Origin: JANXSD01 sp038206385
GTDB taxonomy: Bacteria; Bacteroidota; Bacteroidia; AKYH767-A; OLB10
Direction of reading: 5' to 3'
Assembly: GCA_038206385.1 (NCBI GenBank)
Contig: JBBRAW010000056.1
Location: forward strand, 1-19,923
DNA: 19,923 nt
The notes beneath the pieces were generated by a model. That model did not search any database and was not told the DNA's origin. It saw only the letters and a program-made list of their open reading frames with translations. The position numbers and the translations under genes were made by a program. Shown here piece after piece: positions 1-9,126 of this stretch (its first letter is position 1; every line of letters begins with the position of its first letter).

Positions 1-992
1 CCTAGTTCATCAAGACCCATTGATTTTACTGCAATGTGAATTAATTCTGCATCACTCACTCCTGCTGATAATTTTTGCTTCTTTAAAAAATATGCACCTG
101 CTTCAAGCATCGATGACAATGGAACTAATCCTACCAACTCACTACCAGTAACACGCATTCCACGCTCGTAAGCTGATTTATAACACTCTTCGAAAACAAT
201 ATGAAGTGGTGTATCTTTAAAACGAGTAATGTTTATTGAAACTTGAGCAATACCATATTCTTCAATATACCAACCGATTGCTTTTACTCCAATTAATTTT
301 CCCGGAATACGAACTTCAGAACCTTGTGCATCCAAAACTTTTTTTCCTTTCTCATCAACTTTAGCACGACCTGCTTCACGAATATCAAATGCAATTGAGT
401 TTGCACGTTTTACTGATTTGCTATTGAGATTTACATTGTACGCAATTAAAAAATCACGCGCACCAATTACCGTTGCACCACTTCTTTCCGGAAAAACTGC
501 AGGACCAAAATCAGGTTTCCACTTTGGCTCTGTAATTTTTTTAAAAAATCCTTCATACTCACCAGCACGAATTATGGATAAGTTACTGCGCTCTTTATTC
601 GGTTGCGCTTCTTCATATAAATAAACTGGTATCGATAATTCCTTTCCAACACGTTCAGCAAGTTTTTTACTCCATGCTGCTGTTTCTTCAATAGAAATAT
701 TTGCAACTGGAATAAAAGGACAAACATCGGTAGCACCCATGCGTGGATGTTCTCCTTTGTGTTTTGACATATCAATTAACGCAGCAGCTTTTTGTATTCC
801 TAAAAACGCAGCGTTCACAACAGCTTGTGGTTCTCCAACAATTGTTACAACAGTACGATTTGTTGCTTTGCCAGGATCTACATTTAATAATTGAACACCA
901 TCAACTGATTCAATCGCATCAGTAATTTGTTTGATTATAGTAAGATCATTGCCTTCACTGAAGTTAGGCACACATTCAATTAATTGTTTCAT
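1..992 (-). CDS. ftcD: Glutamate formimidoyltransferase, C-terminus outside the window
   Basis: Transfers the formimino group of N-formimino-L-glutamate to tetrahydrofolate, releasing glutamate, at the end of one branch of histidine breakdown in the cytoplasm. The reading frame begins at the ATG at 992-990 and stays open for 330 codons to the window edge, so the 3' end is missing. The translation starts MKQLIECVPNFSEG, the hallmark N-terminus of the family, and contains GEHPRMGATDVCPFIPV at about residues 80-96. His82 in that motif aligns with the catalytic histidine known from mammalian FTCD. The start overlaps the hutG stop as ATGA, indicating a translationally coupled operon. Whether a cyclodeaminase domain follows cannot be seen. 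Family assignment is firm; the one- or two-domain form is unknown. Confidence 0.95.
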   Translation of the reverse strand, partial: MKQLIECVPNFSEGNDLTIIKQITDAIESVDGVQLLNVDPGKATNRTVVTIVGEPQAVVNAAFLGIQKAAALIDMSKHKGEHPRMGATDVCPFIPVANISIEETAAWSKKLAERVGKELSIPVYLYEEAQPNKERSNLSIIRAGEYEGFFKKITEPKWKPDFGPAVFPERSGATVIGARDFLIAYNVNLNSKSVKRANSIAFDIREAGRAKVDEKGKKVLDAQGSEVRIPGKLIGVKAIGWYIEEYGIAQVSINITRFKDTPLHIVFEECYKSAYERGMRVTGSELVGLVPLSSMLEAGAYFLKKQKLSAGVSDAELIHIAVKSMGLDEL

Positions 993-2068
993 ACGTGTTG
1001 GTTATGCCAAGAATTTCTTGCTTTAATATAATCCGTGATGAGATAAGCCAATAGCTTTCCCGTTTTTAAATCTGTTTTAATATGCGATAATACTGGAGCC
1101 GCTTCCGCGAGATGAAAATAGGCAAGATTCGCTTTACTTGCAACTTCATACACAAATTGTCGAGCTTGTATTGTACTTATTCCACTCGATGTTTTTGCAC
1201 TTGAAGGAATATTTTGAATCGTATCAATATCTAATTCCAATGCAGTAAAATTATTGGAAGTAAAATTAATTGCTTGATGAATTGCATCTTTAAATGAATA
1301 CATTTCTTTAACGAAAATATCATCGAAAAAAAGTGCTTTAAATTTTGGTTCACTTTGAATTAACTCATGAACGGGACCTGTATTAAATATTTCGTGCAAT
1401 CCAATCATTGCATAGTGATCAAGAAATCCTTCCTTATAAGCATAACTAAATGCATTTCCAGAATGTCGTCCTTCAAGTGGACGAAGATCACTGTGTGCAT
1501 CACAATTAATGCAATTTATTTTTTTCGAATCAATCTTTTTAAGAGCAAATAAACCATCTGCTGTAGCTTTCAAATTTGGATATGCGTTATTATGTCCGCC
1601 ACCAATTATGATAGGCTCTTTACCTGCTTTTATAATTTGCAGAACAACATTGTAAACTGCTTCATCAATATTCGCAACACAAGCTCTTGCTTTATTTACA
1701 ATTGCAGCATCAGTAAAGTCAGCATCCTTAAATTCCAACATTACTTCAGTAAAATCAATATGTCCGAGGATGAGTAGTTCATCGCCAACAAGCATGTGAT
1801 TACTTTGAACATTCAATAAAGTATTGAGTGATGGTTGCCAAGCTGAATAAGCTCCACCTCTACCGAAGTTTGCACGCACACCAATATCTTCTGGTAAGCC
1901 TAACAAAACATATTTTGATTTATTTGCTTCTAATTCATTTTGGAAATTTGAACTTGAATTAGCATTTAATGTTTTTACCTTTTCTCCTAAACGCGTCTCT
2001 CCTACTCTTTTCTTTGTAAGTGATACAATATAATTTTCATCATAAATTTTTAACTTCATCGAACTCAT
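989..2068 (-). CDS. hutG: Formimidoylglutamase, arginase/ureohydrolase family
   Basis: Predicted to hydrolyse N-formimino-L-glutamate to glutamate and formamide, using a two-manganese centre. The 359-residue protein carries the six expected metal ligands: His159 in GGGHN, Asp190/His192/Asp194 in DAHSD, and Asp280/Asp282 in LELDIDTIQ. The last motif departs from the textbook SxDxDxxDP pattern (Glu for Ser, Gln-Asn for Asp-Pro) but keeps both metal-binding aspartates. The N-terminal ~100 residues before the catalytic core are less conserved. Its start overlaps the hutI stop (ATGA at 2068-2065) and its stop overlaps the ftcD start (ATGA at 992-989), so it sits in the middle of a coupled hut operon, which is the main reason for preferring HutG over agmatinase or arginase. 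An alternative start at Met4 is possible, but the overlap favours Met1. Confidence 0.85.
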   Translation of the reverse strand: MSSMKLKIYDENYIVSLTKKRVGETRLGEKVKTLNANSSSNFQNELEANKSKYVLLGLPEDIGVRANFGRGGAYSAWQPSLNTLLNVQSNHMLVGDELLILGHIDFTEVMLEFKDADFTDAAIVNKARACVANIDEAVYNVVLQIIKAGKEPIIIGGGHNNAYPNLKATADGLFALKKIDSKKINCINCDAHSDLRPLEGRHSGNAFSYAYKEGFLDHYAMIGLHEIFNTGPVHELIQSEPKFKALFFDDIFVKEMYSFKDAIHQAINFTSNNFTALELDIDTIQNIPSSAKTSSGISTIQARQFVYEVASKANLAYFHLAEAAPVLSHIKTDLKTGKLLAYLITDYIKARNSWHNQHV

Positions 2069-3297
2069 TGTAATTTTCCGTTAATAATAACTTTATCAAC
2101 AGGATCAGATGTAAATGAGTATGGAATATATGCTAATGAAGGAATTGGTTTTGTTATAAATAAATTTGCTTTTTTTCCTGGCATTAAACTACCAAGTTCA
2201 TTCATCACTCCCATTGCATAAGCGCTATTTAAAGTTGCTGCATTGATTGCTTCTTCAGGAGTCATTCCTAAATTTAAACAAGCTAACGAAATTATAAATG
2301 ACATTTTACCTGAAGGTGACGAGCCAGGATTATAATCACTAGATAGCGCGACTGGCAGTCCTGCATCAATCATTTTACGAGCAGGTGGATAATGCAATTT
2401 CAAAAAGAAAGCAGTGCTTGGAAGTAATGTTGGCATTGTATTCGAATTTTGCAAACATTTTATTTCTTCTTCTCCAGTAAACTCAAGATGATCAACAGAA
2501 AGCGCGTTATGTTTTACTCCGACTTGTATACCACCAGAATAATCCAATTCATTTGCATGGATCTTTGGTTGTATTCCCAATTTATTTCCCGCATCTAAAA
2601 TACGATCTGTTTCATCGACAGTAAAAAAACCACGATCACAAAAAACATCATTGTAATCTGCTAAATTTTTATCAGCTATTTCTGGCAACAACCGATTTAC
2701 TAAAAGATCGATATAAGCGCTTCTGTTTTCTTTGAATTCAGTTGGCATTGCGTGAGCACCTAAAAAAGTTGCTTTGATTGTTAACGGTGATGCTTTCTTT
2801 AAACGTTTTATTACCTGCAACATTTTTAATTCTGCATCATACGATAATCCATATCCACTTTTTATTTCGATCGCTCCAGTTCCAGTACGCATTACATCAT
2901 CTAATCGCATTAAAGCTTGATCGAATAATTCATCTTCGGAAGTTTCTTGTAATTTTTTCGCTGAATTTAAAATTCCACCACCGCGTTTAGCAATTTCCTC
3001 ATACGTTAATCCGTGAATACGATCAACGAATTCGCGCTCTCGAGAACCTGCATAAACGATATGAGTATGCGAGTCGCACCACGATGGCAATACATAGCAA
3101 CCAGTAGCGTCAATTACATCGGTAACCATGCCGTGATAAACTTCATCCATGTGGCCATAAGAATGAATATGATCGCCTTCAATTAAGATCCAACCATTTT
3201 CTAAAACTGGCAAACTATTCATCGACTGACCTTTTACCACTCCACTTCTACCATACTGAACAATTCCTTTCGCGTTAATTATTAAAATGCAATTCAT
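2065..3297 (-). CDS. hutI: Imidazolonepropionase
   Basis: Hydrolyses 4-imidazolone-5-propionate to N-formimino-L-glutamate, the third step of histidine degradation. The 410-residue length is typical for this amidohydrolase. Visible motifs are SWCDSHTHIVYAGSREREF (metal-binding His77 and His79), GGGI at 107-110, GAHAMP (His182), IHANE (His247), VDHLE (His270) and SSDYNPG (Asp321). These match the mononuclear metal site and substrate pocket of HutI closely. It follows the small membrane-protein gene with one base between that stop and this ATG (TAA-C-ATG), and its own stop overlaps the hutG start. HutH and HutU, which supply its substrate, are not in the window and may lie beyond its left edge or elsewhere. 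Confidence 0.97.
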   Translation of the reverse strand: MNCILIINAKGIVQYGRSGVVKGQSMNSLPVLENGWILIEGDHIHSYGHMDEVYHGMVTDVIDATGCYVLPSWCDSHTHIVYAGSREREFVDRIHGLTYEEIAKRGGGILNSAKKLQETSEDELFDQALMRLDDVMRTGTGAIEIKSGYGLSYDAELKMLQVIKRLKKASPLTIKATFLGAHAMPTEFKENRSAYIDLLVNRLLPEIADKNLADYNDVFCDRGFFTVDETDRILDAGNKLGIQPKIHANELDYSGGIQVGVKHNALSVDHLEFTGEEEIKCLQNSNTMPTLLPSTAFFLKLHYPPARKMIDAGLPVALSSDYNPGSSPSGKMSFIISLACLNLGMTPEEAINAATLNSAYAMGVMNELGSLMPGKKANLFITKPIPSLAYIPYSFTSDPVDKVIINGKLQ

Positions 3298-3298
3298 G

Positions 3299-3643
3299 TT
3301 AGCGTTTTTTAATTTTTATTTTTTTCATCATCATCGAATAACCAGAAATAAAATACAAAATTCCGATTCCGATATACACCATTGGCAAGAACTTTTTAAA
3401 TTCTTCAAACTTTTCAAAAGCAATAAAGAATATAATAATGGCTTCAACCCAATAAATAACGCCAGATAATTTAGGATTATTTTTCTCCATCCCCTGTTGA
3501 AAGAAAGCCAATGTCAACATTATCAAACCCATTATTAAGTAAAACAATGTAGAGCTATAGCCCGATTCGAAGTCTTCTAAACCATGTAAAATTACCAATA
3601 CACCTGCTAGAAAATGCATTATTTTTTGCAATCGTTCATTCAT
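3299..3643 (-). CDS. Small four-helix membrane protein heading the hut operon, function unknown
   Basis: I do not recognise a family. The 114-residue protein has about four hydrophobic stretches (roughly residues 8-21, 31-49, 60-77 and 85-105), a basic C-terminal tail (KKIKIKKR) and short acidic loops (HGLEDFESG near 20-28, EKFEEFKK near 77-84). There is no signal peptide or lipobox. It is the first gene of the minus-strand run and its stop is separated from the hutI start by one base, so it is almost certainly cotranscribed with the hut genes. A role in substrate entry or membrane anchoring would be a guess; it could equally be an unrelated passenger. A TAnnTTTG box lies 43 bases upstream of the start. 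Confidence 0.75.
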   Translation of the reverse strand: MNERLQKIMHFLAGVLVILHGLEDFESGYSSTLFYLIMGLIMLTLAFFQQGMEKNNPKLSGVIYWVEAIIIFFIAFEKFEEFKKFLPMVYIGIGILYFISGYSMMMKKIKIKKR

Positions 3644-3686
3644 AATAATCTGAATAAAAATTTTCTTGTAATTCTAATATTCGACT

Positions 3687-3712
3687 CAAATTTAGTAATG
3701 TTCAAAGTTCAA
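3687..3712 (-). promoter_or_regulatory. Predicted promoter of the hut operon
   Basis: On the minus strand TAAATTTG (3694-3687) matches the Bacteroidota -7 consensus TAnnTTTG exactly. A TTG lies 15 bases further upstream (3712-3710), slightly closer than usual for the -33 element. Transcription would start near 3682, giving a leader of about 40 bases ahead of the membrane-protein gene. The box falls in the divergent spacer shared with prmA. No operator palindrome for a Hut regulator was evident. Confidence 0.45.
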
Positions 3713-3796
3713 CATCTTAATGGGGAATCCGAACAATTTTTGAAATTATTTACTAAAATAAAATAACATTCAATGTTAATAACCTTAAGAGAATAT

Positions 3797-3828
3797 TTGG
3801 ATCGAGATAGATCAAAATTCTACTTTTA
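3797..3828 (+). promoter_or_regulatory. Predicted prmA promoter, likely leaderless transcript
   Basis: TACTTTTA (3821-3828) matches TAnnTTTG except for the last base, and TTG (3797-3799) stands 21 bases upstream as a -33 element. The box ends only four bases before the prmA ATG at 3833, so the predicted transcription start falls at or next to the A of the start codon. Confidence 0.4.
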
Positions 3829-3832
3829 ACAG

Positions 3833-4669
3833 ATGGAATATTTGGAACTAAAACTGGCAATATCCCCTCGTGAACCTTATGCTGAGATCTTGACTTACCA
3901 CCTTTCAGAGATTGGTTTTGACATGTTTGAAGATACATTAGATGGTTTGAAGGCCTACATCTTAGAGCAAAACTATGATGAAAACAACCTGTTGCAACTA
4001 CTAAAAGAGCAATCTAATTCCAGTTATACCGTTCAGCATGAGGTAACTCACATACCATGGAAAAACTGGAATGAGGAATGGGAATCGAACTTTCAACCTG
4101 AATTGATTGCTGAGAAGATCTATGTGAGAGCAGAATTTCATCCCAGTAATCCTGATTATAATCATGAACTTGTTATTCAGCCGAGAATGGCATTTGGAAC
4201 TGGTCATCATCCCACCACAGCACAAGTTATGGAATTGATGTTGTCAATAGATTTCAAAAACAAATCAGTACTTGATATGGGTAGTGGCACAGGAATTTTG
4301 GCTTTGTTAGCACTTCAACTTGGTGCGAAATCAGCCTTAGCAGTAGATAATGATGACAATGCTGTAGATAATTCACGTGAAAATGCAATTCGTAATAACT
4401 TACCCCAAATGGAAGCTTTAGTTGGAGAATCTTCAACTATTGCAGATAGAAAATTTGAAATAATTCTAGCTAATATTAATAGAAATATTATTCTAAATGA
4501 TTTGCCGTTTTATGCTGAGATGCTTTTTGGTAATGGTGTTCTAGTTACTAGTGGTTATTACGAACAGGATTTAAAAATCATTCGAGATAAAGCCAGTTCA
4601 TTAGGATTAAATTATGTGAAACATATTGTAAAAAATAATTGGTGCTGCGCAGAATTTATTAAACAATAG
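3833..4669 (+). CDS. prmA: Ribosomal protein L11 methyltransferase
   Basis: SAM-dependent enzyme that trimethylates amino groups of ribosomal protein L11 in the cytoplasm. The 278-residue protein has an N-terminal substrate-recognition domain (about 1-110) and a Rossmann-like methyltransferase domain. The signature FGTGHHPTT is at 121-129, the SAM-binding glycine loop DMGSGTG at 148-154, an acidic strand end AVDNDDNAV at 170-178, and the LANI motif at 212-215. All match PrmA; the length is slightly shorter than the Escherichia coli enzyme, as is common in Bacteroidota. It is divergent from the hut operon and 29 bases upstream of the large exported protein gene, with which it may be cotranscribed. 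Confidence 0.95.
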   Translation: MEYLELKLAISPREPYAEILTYHLSEIGFDMFEDTLDGLKAYILEQNYDENNLLQLLKEQSNSSYTVQHEVTHIPWKNWNEEWESNFQPELIAEKIYVRAEFHPSNPDYNHELVIQPRMAFGTGHHPTTAQVMELMLSIDFKNKSVLDMGSGTGILALLALQLGAKSALAVDNDDNAVDNSRENAIRNNLPQMEALVGESSTIADRKFEIILANINRNIILNDLPFYAEMLFGNGVLVTSGYYEQDLKIIRDKASSLGLNYVKHIVKNNWCCAEFIKQ

Positions 4670-4698
4670 GACTTTTATTTAGATTAAAAAAAATCATT

Positions 4699-7600
4699 AT
4701 GAAACGCATATTATTTCTACTATTTTTTATAAGCATCTCTAACTGTTTATTAGCACAAGGGCCAAAAAGTTTTAGCAACGATCCTACAACTTTCGTTAAA
4801 GAGATAGGAACATTTTTAGAAGCAACGAACAAGAAGGATGCGGAAAAGCTAATGGATCTTTTTGAACCCATGTGGACGCAAGGAAAATTTTCTGCAGAGC
4901 AACAAGCTATTATTGCCCAAACAGCGAATAATATGTTGAAGAAACGTTTAAAAGCATTTCCTGATTTCAGTAATTATTTGGATGCATTAATGGGATTCAG
5001 TAAATCTGGACGTGATATTGAGACCTTTAAAATTTGGAATAATAGTTTAGATAAAATGCTTGGTGCAACAGCACGACGATATAGTGATTACCTTGAAATT
5101 TGTTCTGGACTTTTTGTATCGAATACCTTGTATCAATCCTCTTCAACACAATGGATTGCTGGTACTGGAAATTATACTTTTGAATTTGATACGATACCAC
5201 GTATTGTTTTTCCTTCCATGAATTTAACGTGTCTTGCAAAAAATGATAGCAGTGTAATTTACGGCATTAAAGGATATTATGATCCACTCAAGAAAATATT
5301 TGTTGGTAATGGCGGAAAAGTTTACTGGACAAGAGCAGGATTAGAACAAACTGCAACGTATGCAGAATTAAAAAATTCCTTAATCGATGTAACAGGTTCC
5401 GACTGGACAGCTGATTCTGCAGTACTTTATAACAAGAAATATTTTAAGGATGCACTCATCGGAAAAGTGACAGAGAAGCTACTAGCTAATGTAACAATTG
5501 ACAATGCAAGTTACCCTCGATTTGACTCTTATAATTTAGGATTAGGAATTAAAGAACTTATTAAAGATGCTGATTATATTGGAGGATTTTCATTGCATGG
5601 AGCGAAGATGATTGGTTCGGGAACGAAGGATGAAAAAGCAACTTTAATCTTTAAAAGAAATGGCAAACCATTTTTAATTGCGCGTGCTAGAAGTTTTGTT
5701 GTTCGTCCAGAAAGAATAAGTTCTGATAATGCATCGGTAACAATTTATTGGGATAAAGATTCTATTTATCATCCTTCCTTGCAATTAAAATATATAAATA
5801 AAGATCGTGTTTTAAGTTTAATACGTGATCCACAATCTGGAGTATCGATGCCATTTTATAATTCATTTCATCAAATGGATATGTATGTTGATGCTATCTA
5901 TTGGAAAATTGATGATCCAATTATGGAATTAAAAATGCTTTCTGGAGCAGGAGAAAGTAAAATGGTTTTGGAATCTTCAAAATTATATACTGATGAACGT
6001 TTTCAAAAAATTCAAGGATTAGCGGATGTTAGTCCACTGTTTACGCTAAAACAATATGCAGAAAAAAATAGTCGTAATATTTATTCTCCTGATTTAGCAA
6101 AAGCTTTACGTACAAGTGAACAGCAGGCAAGAGCACTCTTAATTTTTCTAGCTAATAAAGGATTTGTGGCTTACGATTTTGAAGATGACAAAGCAACAAT
6201 ATCTGATAAATTATATTATTATTTATCAGCAAGAAGTAATAAAACCGATTATGATAAAATTGAAATTGAATCCATCATTTCTGCAAAGTCGAATGGAAAA
6301 ATATCTTTACTGAATTTTGATTTAGACTTACAAGGTGTATCTAGAATAATTTTAAGTGATTCGCAACAGGTATATGTTGTACCTACTGAACAACAATTAA
6401 AACTTGAAAAAAATCGCGACTTCGAATTTTCTGGTCGTGTTCATGCTGGAAGAAGTGATTTTTATGGTAAGAAATTCAAGTTCAAATATGACGATTTTAA
6501 AATTGATTTAATAAATGTTGATTCCATACGATTGAAGGTTGTTTCGGAAACAGAATTTGATGAGAATGGAAATCCAAAGCTAATACCATTGAAGAGCACA
6601 CTGCAAAATGTTTCCGGTACTCTTTCTATTGATTCCGCTACTAATAAATCTAGCAGAAAAAACTATCCAGGATATCCAACCTTTACCAGCGAAAAAGAAT
6701 CGTATGTTTATTATGATCATCCATCTATTTATAATGGTGTTTATGCTCGTGATAAATTCTATTTTAAGATGGAACCCTTTACAATCGATTCACTTGACAA
6801 TTTTGCTGCTGGAGGATTACAATTTGCTGGAGAATTTGAATCTGCAGGAATATTTCCAACCATCAAAGAAGTTGCTCGTATTCGTCCAGATTACTCGTTT
6901 GGTTTTGAAAGAAATAGTCCAGCAGAAGGTTATACAATGTATGGAGGAAAAGGAAAATTCACCAATCACATCGATTTAAGTTATCAAGGATTAGTTGGAA
7001 ACGGTACGATAGAGTATTTAAGCTCTACTTCTGATTCGAGGTCTATTAAATTTTTTCCAGATTCAACAAATGCTGATAGTGCAAATTTCGCATTGAGAAA
7101 AGAAACTGTTGCTGCTGTTGGATTTCCACAAGCAGAAGGACAATTGGTTTATATTAACTGGCGACCTAAAAAAGATAAGATGTACGTTTATAAATTAAAA
7201 GACAACCTTTCGATTTATGATAAGCAAGTTCACCTTGATGGAAATTTAGTTTTAGCTACGAAAGGATTAGGAGGAAATGGAAATGCTTTATTTAGCGAGT
7301 CTGAGTTGTATTCTGATAATTTCTATTTCAAACAAGAAGCGTATGGTGCAGATACATCTGATTTCAAATTAAAATCAGATGATGAGAAAGTGTTAGCAAT
7401 ACAAACTAAAAATGTAAAATCCAGAATTGATTTAGTGAAACGGTTTGGTGAATTCATATCGAATGGAAAAGGTTCTTATGTAAGTTTCCCGTTGAATCAA
7501 TACATCTGTTTTATTGCACAATTTAAATGGTTTATTGATAAACAAGAAGTTGAATTTGGTGAGGATTATAAAGACAATACGAAATTAAATATTGAAGGTT

Positions 7601-9126
7601 CTGATTTTGTTTCTGTTAATCCGATGCAAGATTCTCTTCGATGGAATGCAGGATTAGCACGATATAGTTTAATTGATTATTTGATAAAAGCTAGAAAAGT
7701 AAAAGAGATTCTTGTTGCTGATGCATCTGTACAACCTAAAGATACGGCCACTATTGTGATTGAACGAAATGCTAACATGCGACCATTAATTGATGCAAAC
7801 ATAGTTGCGAATACAACAACTAAATTTCACACTATCACCAATGCAACAGTAAAAATTTTAGGACGAAAAAATTATACTGCATCAGGTTCGTATGCTTATT
7901 TTGATCAAGCAAAGGTGAAGCATCTTATTACTCTTGATCGAATTGCGATTGATACTTCTTTACAAACATTCGCGAATGGCTCCATTCCTGACAGCAGTAT
8001 TTTTATGCTGAATACAAATATTCAATACAAAGGAAAAGTAAATATTACTGCTGCAAATCCACTACTTAATTTCGACGGTTTCGCAAAAGTAAATCATAGT
8101 TGTGAGAATAAATTAAAAGCTAGTTGGTTCAGCTTCCGTTCTGATATTGATCCTAAAGGGGTGAATATTCCTATCGAAGAATTACGCAATGAGAATATGG
8201 AAAAACTTTCTGTTGCTATTTCCATTGCTGCTGATAGTACAGGTTTTTATTCTTCTTTTTTATCTCCAAAACAAAGATCGGCTGATATCGATTTAATTAG
8301 TGCTAAAGGATTTTTATCTTATGATGAAAAAAATCGTCAATATAAAGTTGCTTCGAAAGAGAAATTGGCAAGTCCGGATGAGCCCGGAAATTTAATTGCT
8401 TTAAATGATGCCAATTGCACTGTTTACGGAGAAGGTAAAATAAATCTTGGAACAAATTTCGGACAGTTTACAACCACAGTAGTTGGAAATGTTATCAATA
8501 ACACGAATAACGATTCTACAGTATTTGATTTTATGATGGGACTTGATTTTATGTTCAATGATGATGCACTTAAATCGATGATTGAGTTAATCCAAACCAA
8601 TTCTACTTTAACACCAACAGTTGATACAAGGACTACTTGGACGCGAGGAATGAAAGAACTTATTGGAACAGAACGTGCCGACAAGTTAATTGCGGAATTC
8701 AATTTATATGGAGCGCCAAAAAAAATCCCTCAAGAATTGCATCAGACTATTTTTCTTACTGATTTAAAAATGATCTGGAACAAAGAAAGCCAATCGTATA
8801 AGTCGCAAGGACAAATTGGTGTTGGATTTATCAACAAAACAACGATTAGCAGGTTGATGAAAGGATCGATGGAAATACAGCGCAAGAAAGGCGGCGATAT
8901 TTTAAATCTTTATATCGAGTCGGATAATGCAACATGGTGGTATTTCAATTATTCACGTGGTATTATGCAAGCGATATCTTCGGATTCACAATTTAATGAT
9001 GCAATCCAGAAGATGAAGCCTGACAAACGTGTTGCAGATACAAAGGGTGATAAATCTCCTTACGAATTCATGATGAGCACAGATCGCAAAAAGGCTGAAT
9101 TTGTTAAAAGATTTAGTGGGAACTAA
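4699..9126 (+). CDS. Very large exported protein, beta-rich, function unknown
   Basis: This 1475-residue protein has a clear signal peptide: MKR, a hydrophobic stretch, and a probable signal peptidase I site after LLA near residues 19-20, with no lipobox cysteine. About 25-150 is predicted helical. Most of the rest reads as alternating short beta strands rich in Gly, Asp, Asn and aromatics, punctuated by a helical, winged-helix-like patch near 462-515. Gly-rich strand pairs such as GNGGKVYW recall the stacked-strand style of OstA/LptA or AsmA/TamB-like periplasmic proteins, but I see no diagnostic motif. There is no C-terminal T9SS sorting domain, no transmembrane helix after the signal peptide, and no beta-barrel end (it terminates KRFSGN). 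It is therefore probably periplasmic or surface-associated. No catalytic motif is evident. The frame is intact throughout. It starts 29 bases after prmA. Confidence 0.85.
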   Translation: MKRILFLLFFISISNCLLAQGPKSFSNDPTTFVKEIGTFLEATNKKDAEKLMDLFEPMWTQGKFSAEQQAIIAQTANNMLKKRLKAFPDFSNYLDALMGFSKSGRDIETFKIWNNSLDKMLGATARRYSDYLEICSGLFVSNTLYQSSSTQWIAGTGNYTFEFDTIPRIVFPSMNLTCLAKNDSSVIYGIKGYYDPLKKIFVGNGGKVYWTRAGLEQTATYAELKNSLIDVTGSDWTADSAVLYNKKYFKDALIGKVTEKLLANVTIDNASYPRFDSYNLGLGIKELIKDADYIGGFSLHGAKMIGSGTKDEKATLIFKRNGKPFLIARARSFVVRPERISSDNASVTIYWDKDSIYHPSLQLKYINKDRVLSLIRDPQSGVSMPFYNSFHQMDMYVDAIYWKIDDPIMELKMLSGAGESKMVLESSKLYTDERFQKIQGLADVSPLFTLKQYAEKNSRNIYSPDLAKALRTSEQQARALLIFLANKGFVAYDFEDDKATISDKLYYYLSARSNKTDYDKIEIESIISAKSNGKISLLNFDLDLQGVSRIILSDSQQVYVVPTEQQLKLEKNRDFEFSGRVHAGRSDFYGKKFKFKYDDFKIDLINVDSIRLKVVSETEFDENGNPKLIPLKSTLQNVSGTLSIDSATNKSSRKNYPGYPTFTSEKESYVYYDHPSIYNGVYARDKFYFKMEPFTIDSLDNFAAGGLQFAGEFESAGIFPTIKEVARIRPDYSFGFERNSPAEGYTMYGGKGKFTNHIDLSYQGLVGNGTIEYLSSTSDSRSIKFFPDSTNADSANFALRKETVAAVGFPQAEGQLVYINWRPKKDKMYVYKLKDNLSIYDKQVHLDGNLVLATKGLGGNGNALFSESELYSDNFYFKQEAYGADTSDFKLKSDDEKVLAIQTKNVKSRIDLVKRFGEFISNGKGSYVSFPLNQYICFIAQFKWFIDKQEVEFGEDYKDNTKLNIEGSDFVSVNPMQDSLRWNAGLARYSLIDYLIKARKVKEILVADASVQPKDTATIVIERNANMRPLIDANIVANTTTKFHTITNATVKILGRKNYTASGSYAYFDQAKVKHLITLDRIAIDTSLQTFANGSIPDSSIFMLNTNIQYKGKVNITAANPLLNFDGFAKVNHSCENKLKASWFSFRSDIDPKGVNIPIEELRNENMEKLSVAISIAADSTGFYSSFLSPKQRSADIDLISAKGFLSYDEKNRQYKVASKEKLASPDEPGNLIALNDANCTVYGEGKINLGTNFGQFTTTVVGNVINNTNNDSTVFDFMMGLDFMFNDDALKSMIELIQTNSTLTPTVDTRTTWTRGMKELIGTERADKLIAEFNLYGAPKKIPQELHQTIFLTDLKMIWNKESQSYKSQGQIGVGFINKTTISRLMKGSMEIQRKKGGDILNLYIESDNATWWYFNYSRGIMQAISSDSQFNDAIQKMKPDKRVADTKGDKSPYEFMMSTDRKKAEFVKRFSGN

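Noticed and set aside
572..925. Open frames on both strands in the first kilobase (572-775 minus, 743-925 plus, 418-624 plus)
   Set aside because: All overlap ftcD in other frames; ftcD has family motifs across the region and simply runs off the window edge.
6608..6979. 123-codon plus-strand frame inside the large exported protein gene
   Set aside because: It is a shifted frame of a gene that is open without interruption for 1475 codons.
8424..8702. 92-codon minus-strand frame
   Set aside because: Antisense shadow of the large exported protein gene with no family features.
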